From: Serratia fonticola
GTDB lineage: Bacteria > Pseudomonadota > Gammaproteobacteria > Enterobacterales > Enterobacteriaceae
Length of the DNA stretch: 64,000 nucleotides
Direction: 5' to 3'
Assembly (NCBI RefSeq): GCF_006715025.1
Contig: NZ_VFMK01000001.1
Location: forward strand, 1,550,001-1,614,000
Within the stretch, counting starts at the first letter, position 1. Each line of letters opens with the position of its first letter. The notes under the pieces were generated by a model. That model did not search any database and was not told the DNA's origin. It saw only the letters and a list, made by a program, of their open reading frames with translations. Positions 24,499 through 33,990 of the stretch are shown piece after piece. The translations under genes and the position numbers were made by a program.

Positions 24499-25407
24499 AT
24501 GGATCGCATCACGGCTGCAGAAGTCTTTGTCACTATAGTTGATCGCGGCAGTATGATTGCTGCGGCTGAAACGTTGGCGATGTCGCGTGCGATGGTGACG
24601 CGCTATCTGGCGCAGATGGAACAGTGGGCCGGGGCGCGGCTGCTGCATCGCACCACGCGAAAACTCAGCCTGACCGATGCCGGTGAGCGCACGTTGGAGC
24701 GCTGTCGCCAAATACTGGCGCTGGCGGAGGATATTGATCTGGTAGAGAGCGCTCAGAGTGATGACTTACGCGGCCTGCTGCGCATCACCTGTTCTCAATC
24801 CCTTGGGCAAACGGCGTTGGTGGGGGCGGTAGCGCAGTATCTGAAGCGCCATCCTCAGGTAGCCGTAGATTTGCAAATGAACAATCGCACGGTAAATCTG
24901 GTAGAGGAACGTATCGATCTGGCTTTGCGCATTACCAATGAACTGGACCCTAACCTGATTGCCCGGCCACTTTCCACCTGTGCTTCAGTGATCTGCGCAT
25001 CGCCGGCTTATCTTGCCGCTCACGGAACGCCGAGGTATCCGCAAGATTTAAGCCTGCACAACTGCCTGACCTACTCCTACTTTGGCAAAAGCCTGTGGCA
25101 TTTTGAGCATCAGGGGACGAAATCGGCGGTTGCCGTCAGCGGCAACCTCAGTGCCAATGAGTCGGTAGTGCTGTTGGCGGGGACGCTGCAAGGCGCAGGA
25201 ATTTCTCTGCAACCTTACTACTCGGCGGCACCTTTACTGGCCAAGGGCGATTTGATCGAACTCCTGCCGGAGTACTTGCCGCAGGCGATGGGAATATACG
25301 GTATTTACACTTCGCGCCGCCAAATGCCCGCCACACTGCGCACCATGCTGGACTTTCTGGTGGAATGGTTTGCTACCGATCCCGGATGGCGAGCCACGCT
25401 ACGCTGA
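24499..25407 (+). CDS. LysR-family transcriptional regulator
   Basis: A 302-residue LysR-family regulator. The N-terminal winged helix-turn-helix (about residues 3-60; RGSMIAAAETLAMSRAMVTRYLAQME) is followed by the effector-binding domain (about 90-295; GLLRITCSQSLG and the RPLSTCASVICASPAYL segment). It is divergent from the exported metallo-beta-lactamase-fold gene, the usual arrangement of a LysR regulator with its target. It ends four bases before the convergent lysR gene. The effector is unknown. Confidence 0.87.
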   Translation: MDRITAAEVFVTIVDRGSMIAAAETLAMSRAMVTRYLAQMEQWAGARLLHRTTRKLSLTDAGERTLERCRQILALAEDIDLVESAQSDDLRGLLRITCSQSLGQTALVGAVAQYLKRHPQVAVDLQMNNRTVNLVEERIDLALRITNELDPNLIARPLSTCASVICASPAYLAAHGTPRYPQDLSLHNCLTYSYFGKSLWHFEHQGTKSAVAVSGNLSANESVVLLAGTLQGAGISLQPYYSAAPLLAKGDLIELLPEYLPQAMGIYGIYTSRRQMPATLRTMLDFLVEWFATDPGWRATLR

Positions 25408-25411
25408 GAGA

Positions 25412-26335
25412 TTAGCCGCGAATCACGGTAGCAAGACGAGCGGTCAGTTTATCTGCTTGTTGTTGCAGGTGTTGCACAAAGGCGCTGACCAGTGCCGAAG
25501 AGGGGCGATGCAGTGGGCGGATCAGGCTGACAGTAAACGGCACGTCGACACTGAACGGCCGCACATGAACACCATTATTGGCGTAATCCAGTGCGGTCAG
25601 TGGATTGACGATCGACACGCCAACCCCCTCTTTTACCATCGCGCACACCGATGCGGCGCTGTGGGTTTCCAGTACCATTCGGCGTTCGATCCCCTGGTCA
25701 TGAAACAGCGTATCCAGCAGTTGTCGGTAACTGTCGGTAATTGAAAGGCTGATAAAATTCTCTGCGCTGAAATCCTGTGGCGTCAGCTCGCTTTTCGCCA
25801 ACAAAGGGTGCCCGGCGGGCAGTACGCACACCTCATTCATGGTCATTAACGTCATGCGTTCGGTACCTGCGGGGGTCAGGGTATTTTCTGTCAGGCCCAG
25901 ATCGTAACGCTGCGCCGAAAGCCACTCTTCCAGCAGCGGCGACTCCTGCGGGATCACGCTAAAGCTCACCTCTGGGTAGCGATCGACAAAAGGCTTGCAC
26001 ACGGCGGGCAGCAAAGATTGAGAAAATACCGGCAGGCAGGCGATGGAGAGCTGCGCCTGTTGGAACTGTCGGATACCCGCTGCGGCATTCTTGATGCGAT
26101 CCAGGCCGTAATAGGAGCGTTGGACTTCCTCGAACAGCCGCAACCCTTGTACCGTTGGGTACAGGCGACCACGTACACGATCAAACAGCTGCAGTTGGAT
26201 CAGTTTCTCGAAGCGGGCCAATTCGCGGCTGACGGTGGGTTGTGAAGTTTGCAGTAGCGCTGCCGCTTCGGTCAGATTACCGGTGGTCATCACCGCATGA
26301 AAGATTTCAATCTGACGCAAAGTGATCGCATGCAT
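25412..26335 (-). CDS. lysR: LysR, activator of lysA
   Basis: A 307-residue regulator very close to E. coli LysR (311), which activates lysA in response to diaminopimelate and low lysine. It has the HTH (TEAAALLQTSQPTVSRELARFE) and family stretches LSIACLPVFSQS, PQESPLLEEWLSAQRYDLGLTE, ETHSAASVCAMV and SLIRPLHRPSSALV. It is divergent from lysA with a 121-base shared promoter region, as in E. coli, which fits the family's autoregulation. Confidence 0.95.
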   Translation of the reverse strand: MHAITLRQIEIFHAVMTTGNLTEAAALLQTSQPTVSRELARFEKLIQLQLFDRVRGRLYPTVQGLRLFEEVQRSYYGLDRIKNAAAGIRQFQQAQLSIACLPVFSQSLLPAVCKPFVDRYPEVSFSVIPQESPLLEEWLSAQRYDLGLTENTLTPAGTERMTLMTMNEVCVLPAGHPLLAKSELTPQDFSAENFISLSITDSYRQLLDTLFHDQGIERRMVLETHSAASVCAMVKEGVGVSIVNPLTALDYANNGVHVRPFSVDVPFTVSLIRPLHRPSSALVSAFVQHLQQQADKLTARLATVIRG

Positions 26336-26456
26336 AGTGCGGCTCCGTTGACGCTAAACCCATATCATAAATGAATAGACTATGGCGAAATAGATATTTT
26401 TCACACCAGAATATCAACGGCATGATTGTGGAAAATACTATTTGGGAAACAGACTG

Positions 26457-27713
26457 ATGCCACGCGCCTTGAATGACTCCTCTACCGCCCTTAACGCCGC
26501 CAATCTGCTGGCACTGCCACAACGCTTCGGTTGCCCGGTCTGGGCCTATGACGCGGATATCATCAGCCAGCGTATCAACCAGTTGCGTCATTTCGATGTG
26601 ATCCGTTTTGCCCAGAAAGCCTGTTCGAATATTCATATTCTGCGTTTGATGCGTGAGCAGGGCGTGAAGGTGGATTCGGTGTCACTGGGTGAGATCGAGC
26701 GTGCGCTGAAAGCAGGTTTTGAACCGGGCGGCGAGGATATTGTCTTTACGGCCGACGTGTTGGACCATGCTACGTTAGCGCGCGTTCGCGAATTGAAAAT
26801 CCCGGTGAACGCCGGTTCTATCGACATGCTGGAGCAACTTGGTCAGGTTTCTGCCGGGCATCCGGTATGGTTGCGGATTAACCCAGGCTTTGGCCATGGC
26901 CACAGCCAGAAAACCAATACCGGGGGTGAAAACAGCAAACACGGTATTTGGTATGCCGATTTACCACTGGCGATAGCCAAGGTGCAGCAGTACGGTTTGA
27001 CATTGATCGGATTGCATATGCATATCGGCTCTGGCGTAGATTATCAACATCTGGAGCGCGTCTGTGATGCCATGGTGCAGCAGGTCATTGCACTGGGGCA
27101 GGATATCAGTGCGATCTCTGCGGGGGGCGGTCTTTCTATCCCTTATCAGCAAGGGGAAGAGGCGATTAACACCGAACACTATTACGGTTTGTGGAACCGT
27201 GCGCGTGAACGCGTTGCTGCGCATCTGGGCCATCCCGTGAAACTGGAGATCGAGCCTGGGCGTTTTCTGACGGCGGAAGCGGGCGTGCTGGTGGCCGAGG
27301 TGCGCTCAGTGAAGGATATGGGCAGCCGCCACTTTGTCCTGGTAGATGCCGGTTTTAACGATCTGATGCGTCCGGCCATGTATGGCAGCTATCACCACAT
27401 CTCGCTGTTGCCTGCCGATGGGCGCAGCAGCGATAACCAACCTTTGCGTGAGACCGTGATTGCCGGGCCACTGTGTGAGTCTGGTGACGTCTTTACTCAG
27501 CAGGCGGGCGGAGGTATTGAAACTCGCCTGCTGCCACCGGTGATGGTGGGGGACTATCTGGTATTCCATGACACAGGGGCTTATGGTGCATCGATGTCTT
27601 CTAACTACAACAGCCGTCCACTGTTACCGGAAGTATTGTTTGAAAACGGCGAACCTCGTCTGATCCGTCGCCGTCAGACGATTGAAGAACTGATTGGGTT
27701 AGAGTTGGTTTAA
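26457..27713 (+). CDS. lysA: Diaminopimelate decarboxylase
   Basis: A 418-residue PLP enzyme that converts meso-diaminopimelate to lysine, the last step of lysine synthesis. The PLP lysine is Lys54 in FAQKACSN; the phosphate-binding region is SAGGGLSIPY; GPLCESGD holds the active-site Cys; EPGR and SMSSNYNSRPLLPEV match E. coli LysA (420). The ATG at 26457 gives the family N-terminus; a TTG five codons upstream is less likely. A hairpin terminator follows. Confidence 0.96.
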   Translation: MPRALNDSSTALNAANLLALPQRFGCPVWAYDADIISQRINQLRHFDVIRFAQKACSNIHILRLMREQGVKVDSVSLGEIERALKAGFEPGGEDIVFTADVLDHATLARVRELKIPVNAGSIDMLEQLGQVSAGHPVWLRINPGFGHGHSQKTNTGGENSKHGIWYADLPLAIAKVQQYGLTLIGLHMHIGSGVDYQHLERVCDAMVQQVIALGQDISAISAGGGLSIPYQQGEEAINTEHYYGLWNRARERVAAHLGHPVKLEIEPGRFLTAEAGVLVAEVRSVKDMGSRHFVLVDAGFNDLMRPAMYGSYHHISLLPADGRSSDNQPLRETVIAGPLCESGDVFTQQAGGGIETRLLPPVMVGDYLVFHDTGAYGASMSSNYNSRPLLPEVLFENGEPRLIRRRQTIEELIGLELV

Positions 27714-27720
27714 GCCACTA

Positions 27721-27744
27721 CGGCGCAGCGTGCTGCGCCGCTTT
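27721..27744. terminator. Terminator between lysA and the convergent repressor gene
   Basis: CGGCGCAG (27721-27728) pairs perfectly with CTGCGCCG (27733-27740) around CGTG, followed by CTTT. It is placed to act on both convergent genes. Confidence 0.65.
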
Positions 27745-27754
27745 AATGGATCAA

Positions 27755-28768
27755 TCAGCTTGCGTAGTAGGGGCCGGGAGCCACAGATTCGCGCAGTTTC
27801 AGTTCACCGGTGAAGGGCGGCAACGGTTGCAATGCCTCGCCATTGATCAGGCGCAACGCCTGCGTGATGGCGGCTTCGATCATGGCATCGATTGGCAGAT
27901 AAACGGTGGACAATGCCGGTTGCAGATAAGCCGCGCTGGGTTCATCGTCAAAGCCGAACAGTGAAACATCTTCAGGCAGGCGTTTACCCGCTTGGTGTAG
28001 CGCTTTCATCGCGCCGATAGCCATATCATCGTTGCTGGCAAACAGTGCGCTGAAGGGTACGCCACTCGTCAGTAAAGCGTTGCAACTGTGGTAACCCCCC
28101 GGCACGCTGCTGTCACCGTTGGTAACCCGCATCTCATCAAACACAATCTGGTGGAGCGCCAGGGCCTGACGGTAACCGGCCAATCGGGCTTGAGCCGTTG
28201 GGGTATCGATCGGCCCGGTAATACAGGCGATCTCACGGTGCCCTTGGCAGATAAGATAATCCACCGCGTTGAAGGCCGCCTGTTGCTGTTCGAAGAACAC
28301 ACAGCGCTCACGGGCTTGCGGTAGATCGCGGTTAATGATCATCACCGGTACTGGCAATTCTTCCAGCAGCGCCATCAGCGCGCTTTCACTCATAAAGCGG
28401 GTATAGAGGATAATGGCATCGCAGCGGCGATCGGCCAGCAGTTGTACCGCCTGCCATTCATCTTCCGGCGTATCGTGTCCGTCGGTGACGATCAGGTGTT
28501 TGCCGCTGGCCTCGATCAGTTTGGCGGCCTGACGTAGCAGGCGACCAAAATAGGGGCCGTCGAAGTTGGATACCACCAACCCAATGCTGTTGGAGCTTTT
28601 ATTCGCCAATGACTGGGCGAGAAAGTTAGGCCGGTAACCCAGTTCATCCATCGCTTTGAACACCGCATCGCGCGTGCTTTTCTTTACCTGGCCAGTGCCA
28701 TTTAAAACGCGTGAAACCGTGGCTTTGGAAACCCCCGCGCGAATGGAAACATCCAACATGGTGATCAT
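27755..28768 (-). CDS. LacI-family repressor, AscG-like
   Basis: A 337-residue LacI/GalR-family repressor with the N-terminal HTH (MLDVSIRAGVSKATVSRVL) and hinge, then a periplasmic-binding-like sugar domain. It resembles E. coli AscG (336 residues, repressor of a beta-glucoside operon) more than GalR, for example in SNDDMAIGAMKALH and in the closing SxFGFDDEPSAAYLQPALS region. It lies between lysA and galR, a position where E. coli has no gene. No catabolic operon is adjacent, so its target is unknown. Confidence 0.85.
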   Translation of the reverse strand: MITMLDVSIRAGVSKATVSRVLNGTGQVKKSTRDAVFKAMDELGYRPNFLAQSLANKSSNSIGLVVSNFDGPYFGRLLRQAAKLIEASGKHLIVTDGHDTPEDEWQAVQLLADRRCDAIILYTRFMSESALMALLEELPVPVMIINRDLPQARERCVFFEQQQAAFNAVDYLICQGHREIACITGPIDTPTAQARLAGYRQALALHQIVFDEMRVTNGDSSVPGGYHSCNALLTSGVPFSALFASNDDMAIGAMKALHQAGKRLPEDVSLFGFDDEPSAAYLQPALSTVYLPIDAMIEAAITQALRLINGEALQPLPPFTGELKLRESVAPGPYYAS

Positions 28769-28914
28769 TAATGACTAACCCCTTTTAACGTTCGCAGCGG
28801 CAAATATCGCTCAGTCTAGCATAGGGTTAGCTCAGGTTGTGCTCGGCGAGCATATCGCTAATCTTCCGCTCGCAAGGCGAGGAATTGAGGGGGAAGAAGT
28901 ACTCCCCGTCGTCT

Positions 28915-29934
28915 TTAATTCTGTTCGAAGGCGTTATTGATACTGGCGACAGAATGGCGGCGTACCAGCGTTGGGCTGAACATATTAGTAATTTCCGGTA
29001 ATGGCTGGTTATTGGCCAGCGCCAGGGCCAGCTCTGCCGCTTGTGTGGCCATGGCCACCACCGGATAGCGAATGGTGGTCAGACGTGGGCGCAGATAGCG
29101 TGAAATCAGGACATCATCGAAGCCAATCAGCGAAATCTGGCCCGGTACATCGACGCTGTTGTCACTCAGCACAGAAAGCGCACCGGCGGCCATCGGATCG
29201 TTATAACAGGTCACTGCCGTGAAATTTTTGCCGCGGCCCAGCAGTTCGGTCATCGCCTGCTCGCCACCGATTTCATCCGGTTCCCCGTAGGCAATCAGTT
29301 TCTCATCTACCGCGAGACCATGTTCCTCCAGCGCATCCAGATAGCCCTGCAACCGGTCAGCAGCATCTGAAATCTGATGCGTAGAGCAGATGATGGCGAT
29401 CCGTTGGTGGCCTTGCTGGATCAGATGACGCGTTGCCAACCAGGCGCCATAGCGGTCATCAAGCGCTACGCAGCGCGTTTCAAAGCCAGGTAACGTGCGG
29501 TTAATCAGCACCATACCCGGTATTTGACGCATCCAGACGATGAGCTCTTCATCAGTCAGCTTCTTGGCATGAACGACCAGGGCGGCACAGCGGTGGCGTA
29601 CCAGTTGCTCAATGGCCTGGCGTTCTTTTTCGGCGTTATGGTAACCGTTGCCAATCAGCAAAAAATTATGGGTGGCATAGGCCACCTGTTCCACCGCTTT
29701 AACCATGGCACCGAAGAATGGGTCAGAAACGTCGGAAACAATCAGGCCAAGGGTTTCGGTAGACTGCTGTGCCAGCGCACGCGCGTTGGCGTTGGGGTGA
29801 TACTGCAACCCCTCCATGGCGGCCAGCACGGCGTTTCGCGAACTTTCGCTGGCTTTGGGGGAGTTGTTTATTACGCGGGATACCGTGGCTACGGAGACAC
29901 CCGCCAGCCTGGCAACATCCTTAATCGTGGCCAT
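28915..29934 (-). CDS. galR: Galactose repressor GalR
   Basis: A 339-residue LacI-family repressor nearly identical in motif order to E. coli GalR (343), starting MATIKDVARLAGVSVATVSR and containing SDVSDPFFGAMVKAVEQVAY, LIGNGYHN, LDDRYGAWLATRHLIQQGH and CYNDPMAAGA. It controls galactose transport and metabolism genes. ATG 29934 matches the E. coli start; a TTG three codons upstream (29943) lies nearer to AGGAA but is less likely. A GalR-type operator lies just upstream, suggesting autoregulation. Confidence 0.95.
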   Translation of the reverse strand: MATIKDVARLAGVSVATVSRVINNSPKASESSRNAVLAAMEGLQYHPNANARALAQQSTETLGLIVSDVSDPFFGAMVKAVEQVAYATHNFLLIGNGYHNAEKERQAIEQLVRHRCAALVVHAKKLTDEELIVWMRQIPGMVLINRTLPGFETRCVALDDRYGAWLATRHLIQQGHQRIAIICSTHQISDAADRLQGYLDALEEHGLAVDEKLIAYGEPDEIGGEQAMTELLGRGKNFTAVTCYNDPMAAGALSVLSDNSVDVPGQISLIGFDDVLISRYLRPRLTTIRYPVVAMATQAAELALALANNQPLPEITNMFSPTLVRRHSVASINNAFEQN

Positions 29935-29951
29935 ATCTGTCAATATTTCCT

Positions 29952-29967
29952 GGGTAATCGCTTACAT
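29952..29967. promoter_or_regulatory. Candidate GalR/GalS operator upstream of galR
   Basis: GGGTAATCGCTTACAT matches the gal operator consensus GTGKAANCGNTTNCAC at 11 of 13 defined positions and lies 18 bases before the galR start codon. Confidence 0.5.
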
Positions 29968-30215
29968 CCCCCAGTTTTGCGGAAAAAAACGGGGGCTGCA
30001 AGCGCTGGAATGCATAACTTGTGGCCGCCGTTGCAGATATTCTCTTTTAATTCATGCTTTCGGTTGGCTCAGATCCACTTGCGAACACTTTCAGCGAAGA
30101 GGCGGAAATATCCGTGTCAGGTTAAGGGGAAATCTACACTGATAGTTACACTTTGCGCCTGACTGTTGCGATTAGTCGCTGGCAGGCCTTTGGTGCCAAA
30201 GGGTAAATTGAAAGT

Positions 30216-30309
30216 CCCAGAGGTATTGATTGGTGAGAAATCAGCATACTCTGTATGTTGAAGCCATTTTCAATTGCACCAACCTACGCGGATGCGTAGG
30301 TTTTTTTTT
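30216..30309 (+). ncRNA. omrA: OmrA/OmrB-type small RNA
   Basis: The 5' end CCCAGAGGTATTGATTGGTG is the conserved target-pairing segment of E. coli OmrA and OmrB as I recall them. The 3' end has the shared ACCAACCTACGCGGATGCGTAGGT hairpin order (CCTACGC / GCGTAGG) and nine T residues. The middle differs from both. A -10-like TAAATT (30204-30209) sits six bases upstream and a GTTACA-containing stretch near 30143 could be an OmpR site. E. coli has two tandem copies between aas and galR; only one is present here. OmrA/B are Hfq-dependent and repress outer-membrane protein and curli regulator mRNAs. The rest of the 29944-30372 gap holds the galR operator and the aas leader. Confidence 0.9.
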
Positions 30310-30372
30310 GCCTGCCATATAGTATCCTTCCCCCTCAATGATTTAAGGCCATCAACCCCGAGGGAGAGTGGG

Positions 30373-32526
30373 ATGATATATTCTGTGTTACGTGCGCTGT
30401 TTCGCTTATTGTTTCGTGTACGTGTTGAAGGTGACGCCAGGCATTTTGAGCACCAGAAGCTGTTGATTACCCCTAATCACGTTTCTTTCATGGATGGCGC
30501 ACTGCTGGCGTTATTCTTGCCGATCAAACCGGTTTTTGCCGTTTACTCCAGCATATCTGAGCGCTGGTTTATGCGTTGGCTGAAACCTTATATCGATTTT
30601 GTTCCCCTGGATCCGACCAAGCCGATGGCCATCAAGCATCTGGTGCGGATGGTTGAACAAGGCAGGCCGATTGTGGTGTTCCCGGAAGGGCGTATCACGG
30701 TGACCGGGTCGTTGATGAAGATCTACGATGGTGCCGCCTTTATTGCTGCCAAGTCTGGTGCCACGATTGTGCCAGTGCGTATCGACGGCCCGGAGTTCAG
30801 CCTGTTTGGCCGCATGGCCGGGGTGTTCAAAATCCGTTGGTTCCCGCAGGTCAATATCAGTATTTTGCCTTCAACGACCTTGCCAATGCCGGATGCGCCG
30901 CGCGCGCGCGAACGCCGGGTACTGGCCGGTGACAGACTGCATCAGATCATGATGCAGGCACGTATGGATACCCTTAAACCGCAAACCCTGTTCGGAGCCC
31001 TGCTGGCTGCCCAGCATCGTTATGGGCGCAATAAGCCCTGCATCGAAGATGTGGCGTTCAAGGAAGACAGCTACCAGCAACTGATCAAAAAGGCATTAGG
31101 CGTTAGCCGTATCCTGCAACGTTTTACCGCGCAGGGGGAACATATCGGCATGCTGTTGCCGAATGCCACCATTACCGCCGCCGCTATTTTTGGTGCCTCG
31201 CTACGTGGCCGAATTCCTGCCATGCTCAATTACACCGCCGGTGCGAATGGGCTGAAAAGCGCGATGACCGCAGCGACCATCAAAACCATCGTTACTTCGC
31301 GTCAGTTCCTGGAGAAAGGTAAGCTGACCCATCTGCCAGAGCAGGTGCCTGAGGCTAACTGGGTGTATCTGGAGGATTTGAAGGATACCGTTACGCTGCA
31401 AGACAAGCTGTGGATCCTGCGCCATCTGTTCCAGCCGGAGCGAGCTATGGTGCCGCAACAGCCGGATGATGCCGCGTTGATCCTGTTTACTTCCGGTTCG
31501 GAAGGTAATCCGAAAGGCGTGGTGCACTCTCATGCCAGCCTGCTGGCAAACGTCGAGCAGATCCGCACCATTGCGGATTTCACTCCGCGTGACCGCTTTA
31601 TGTCTTCACTGCCGTTATTCCACTCATTCGGTCTGACCGTTGGTTTAATCACCCCGTTGATGACCGGTAGCCGGGTGTTTCTCTATCCGAGCCCGTTGCA
31701 TTATCGCGTGGTACCGGAATTGGTGTATGACCGTAACTGCACCGTGTTGTTTGGTACTGCAACGTTCCTCAACAACTATGCGCGCTTCGCACATCCTTAC
31801 GATTTTGCCCGTCTGCGCTATGTGGTTGCCGGGGCGGAGAAGCTGGCTGAAAGCACCAAACAGATCTATCAGGACAAGTACGGTATCCGTATTCTGGAAG
31901 GTTATGGGGTGACCGAATGTGCCCCGGTCGTGTCGATTAACGTGCCTCTTGCGGCGAAGGTCGGTACCGTTGGGCGCATTATGCCGAAGATGGAGGCTCG
32001 CCTGATGAAGGTGGCGGGTATTGATAACGGTGGCCGTCTGCAGTTGAAAGGCCCGAACATCATGAAAGGTTACCTGCGTGTGGAACGCCCTGGCGAATTG
32101 GAACCACCGGCGGCTGAGGATGAAAATGGTGTACTGCAGCAGGGTTGGTATGACACCGGTGATATCGTCACCTTTGATGAGCACGGTTACTGCACTATAC
32201 GAGGCCGCGTGAAACGGTTTGCCAAGCTGGCGGGCGAAATGGTCTCGTTGGAGAGTGTGGAACAGTTGGCATTGCGTCTGTCACCGGAAGGATTGCATGC
32301 AGCGACGGTGAAAAGTGACAGCAGCAAAGGAGAAGCGCTGGTGTTATTCACCAACGACAGCAGCATTACCCGAGAAGCGTTGTTACGTGTAGCGCGTGAA
32401 GTGGGCAGCCCGGAATTGGCTGTACCACGCGATATTCGTCTGGTGAAGGCACTGCCGTTGCTTGGCAGCGGCAAACCGGATTTTGTGACTTTGCGTCAAA
32501 TGGCTGAACAGCCGGAGAGTGCCTGA
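30373..32526 (+). CDS. aas: Bifunctional 2-acyl-GPE acyltransferase/acyl-ACP synthetase
   Basis: A 717-residue inner-membrane enzyme (E. coli Aas 719) that re-acylates lysophosphatidylethanolamine. The N-terminal acyltransferase has the HX4D motif in NHVSFMDG and FPEGRIT. The C-terminal adenylating domain has LILFTSGSEGNPKG, EGYGVTECAP, WYDTGDI and a closing GSGKPDF with the catalytic Lys. ATG 30373 follows GGGAGAG. Its stop overlaps the lplT start (TGATG), so the transporter and enzyme are coupled. Confidence 0.96.
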   Translation: MIYSVLRALFRLLFRVRVEGDARHFEHQKLLITPNHVSFMDGALLALFLPIKPVFAVYSSISERWFMRWLKPYIDFVPLDPTKPMAIKHLVRMVEQGRPIVVFPEGRITVTGSLMKIYDGAAFIAAKSGATIVPVRIDGPEFSLFGRMAGVFKIRWFPQVNISILPSTTLPMPDAPRARERRVLAGDRLHQIMMQARMDTLKPQTLFGALLAAQHRYGRNKPCIEDVAFKEDSYQQLIKKALGVSRILQRFTAQGEHIGMLLPNATITAAAIFGASLRGRIPAMLNYTAGANGLKSAMTAATIKTIVTSRQFLEKGKLTHLPEQVPEANWVYLEDLKDTVTLQDKLWILRHLFQPERAMVPQQPDDAALILFTSGSEGNPKGVVHSHASLLANVEQIRTIADFTPRDRFMSSLPLFHSFGLTVGLITPLMTGSRVFLYPSPLHYRVVPELVYDRNCTVLFGTATFLNNYARFAHPYDFARLRYVVAGAEKLAESTKQIYQDKYGIRILEGYGVTECAPVVSINVPLAAKVGTVGRIMPKMEARLMKVAGIDNGGRLQLKGPNIMKGYLRVERPGELEPPAAEDENGVLQQGWYDTGDIVTFDEHGYCTIRGRVKRFAKLAGEMVSLESVEQLALRLSPEGLHAATVKSDSSKGEALVLFTNDSSITREALLRVAREVGSPELAVPRDIRLVKALPLLGSGKPDFVTLRQMAEQPESA

Positions 32527-33716
32527 TGAATGCAACTGATACCCCCTTGCTGTCACGCTCAATGATTGCAGTGATCTGCGCTCAATTTCTTTCGGCATTC
32601 GGCGATAACGCGCTGCTGTTTGCTACGTTGGCATTGATCAAACAGCAATTGTACCCTGACTGGAGCCAGCCGATATTGCAAATGGCCTTCGTCGCGACCT
32701 ATATCATCCTGGCGCCGTTTGTTGGCCAGATAGCTGACAGTTTCGCGAAAGGGCGGGTCATGATGGTGGCCAACGGTCTTAAGCTTGCGGGAGCGTTGGT
32801 CATTTGTTTCGGGTTAAACCCGTTTTTGGGGTATAGCCTGGTGGGGATAGGCGCTGCTGCCTATTCACCGGCGAAGTACGGCATTCTTGGTGAAATTACC
32901 AGCGGTGAAAAACTGGTAAAAGCCAACGGGTTAATGGAGGCGTCTACTATCGCCGCCATCCTGGTAGGATCGGTGGCGGGGGGATTGCTGGCGGATTGGC
33001 ATATTGTGGCTGCGCTGGCGGTTTGTGCCCTAGTTTATGGCGCTGCCGTGGTGGCCAATCTCTATATTCCACGTTTACCGGCTGCCCACAAGGTAGTCTC
33101 CTGGCATCCACGGGCGATGGGGCGCAGTTTTTTCAACGCCTGTGTGGTGCTGTGGCGCGATGGACAGACACGTTTTTCACTCATCGGTACCAGCCTGTTT
33201 TGGGGAGCGGGCGTGACGCTACGTTTCCTGCTGGTGTTATGGGTACCGGTAGCGCTGGGTATTAGCGATAATGCGACACCAACCATGCTCAATGCCATGG
33301 TGGCGATAGGAATTGTGGTCGGCGCTGGAGCAGCGGCACGTTTTGTGACGCTGGAAACGGTAAAGCGCTGCATGCCAGCCGGGATCCTGATCGGGGTTGC
33401 GGTGGTCTTCTTCGCCGTGCAAACCACCATGCTCAATGCCTACGGACTGCTGTTGGTGATTGGCGTACTCGGCGGGTTCTTTGTGGTGCCGTTGAATGCC
33501 TTGCTGCAAGAGCGTGGGAAACGTTCTGTCGGAGCCGGTAACGCGATTGCGGTGCAGAATCTTGGCGAAAATACCGCCATGCTGCTGATGCTTGGCCTTT
33601 ACTCTCTGGTGGTCAAGTTAGGTGTGCCGGTGGTCGGCGTCGGGATGGGTTTTGGCGTAGTGTTTGCCCTTGCCATCACCGTGCTGTGGATATCGCAGTT
33701 CCGCTCAAAAGCCTGA
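32526..33716 (+). CDS. lplT: Lysophospholipid transporter LplT
   Basis: A 396-residue major-facilitator-superfamily flippase (E. coli LplT 397) that moves lysophospholipids across the inner membrane to Aas. It has about 12 hydrophobic segments and family stretches QFLSAFGDNALLFATLAL, ADSFAKGRVM, AAAYSPAKYGILGE, GLMEASTIAAI and NALLQERGKRSVGAGNAIAVQN. It shares one base of overlap with aas. Confidence 0.96.
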   Translation: MNATDTPLLSRSMIAVICAQFLSAFGDNALLFATLALIKQQLYPDWSQPILQMAFVATYIILAPFVGQIADSFAKGRVMMVANGLKLAGALVICFGLNPFLGYSLVGIGAAAYSPAKYGILGEITSGEKLVKANGLMEASTIAAILVGSVAGGLLADWHIVAALAVCALVYGAAVVANLYIPRLPAAHKVVSWHPRAMGRSFFNACVVLWRDGQTRFSLIGTSLFWGAGVTLRFLLVLWVPVALGISDNATPTMLNAMVAIGIVVGAGAAARFVTLETVKRCMPAGILIGVAVVFFAVQTTMLNAYGLLLVIGVLGGFFVVPLNALLQERGKRSVGAGNAIAVQNLGENTAMLLMLGLYSLVVKLGVPVVGVGMGFGVVFALAITVLWISQFRSKA

Positions 33717-33723
33717 CATTTGA

Positions 33724-33853
33724 GGGCGCCGCTTGCAGCGGCCCCGAAGGGGCGAGGCCCAGGACGGGCCGAGTAATAGCGCGCAGCGGCCGCCTGATTT
33801 GGCGAAGGCGCGGATTGCAAAGGGTTCCGCCTTGAACCCTTTGCTCGGGCGCC
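33724..33853. repeat. GC-rich, multi-hairpin intergenic element after lplT
   Basis: Three perfect hairpins lie in a row: GCCCC/GGGGC (33741-33753), GGCCC/GGGCC (33756-33770) and an 11-bp stem GCAAAGGGTTC/GAACCCTTTGC (33817-33844). The block is bounded by GGGCGCC at 33724-33730 and 33847-33853. It lies in a 274-base gap without a gene, between convergent lplT and tas. It could be a palindromic repeat element or a compound terminator; no second copy occurs in the window. Confidence 0.5.
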
Positions 33854-33990
33854 GTCAGCGAGATTCAATAAGACAACAAGAGGATAGCGGCCGAACCCTC
33901 TCGTGATTACCAGGAAATACGGAGAAAGCGGTCATAAGGGACATCGCCGTTCTCCCTGTCATATTTGACTTTGTCAGCCGCCCTGCGTCA

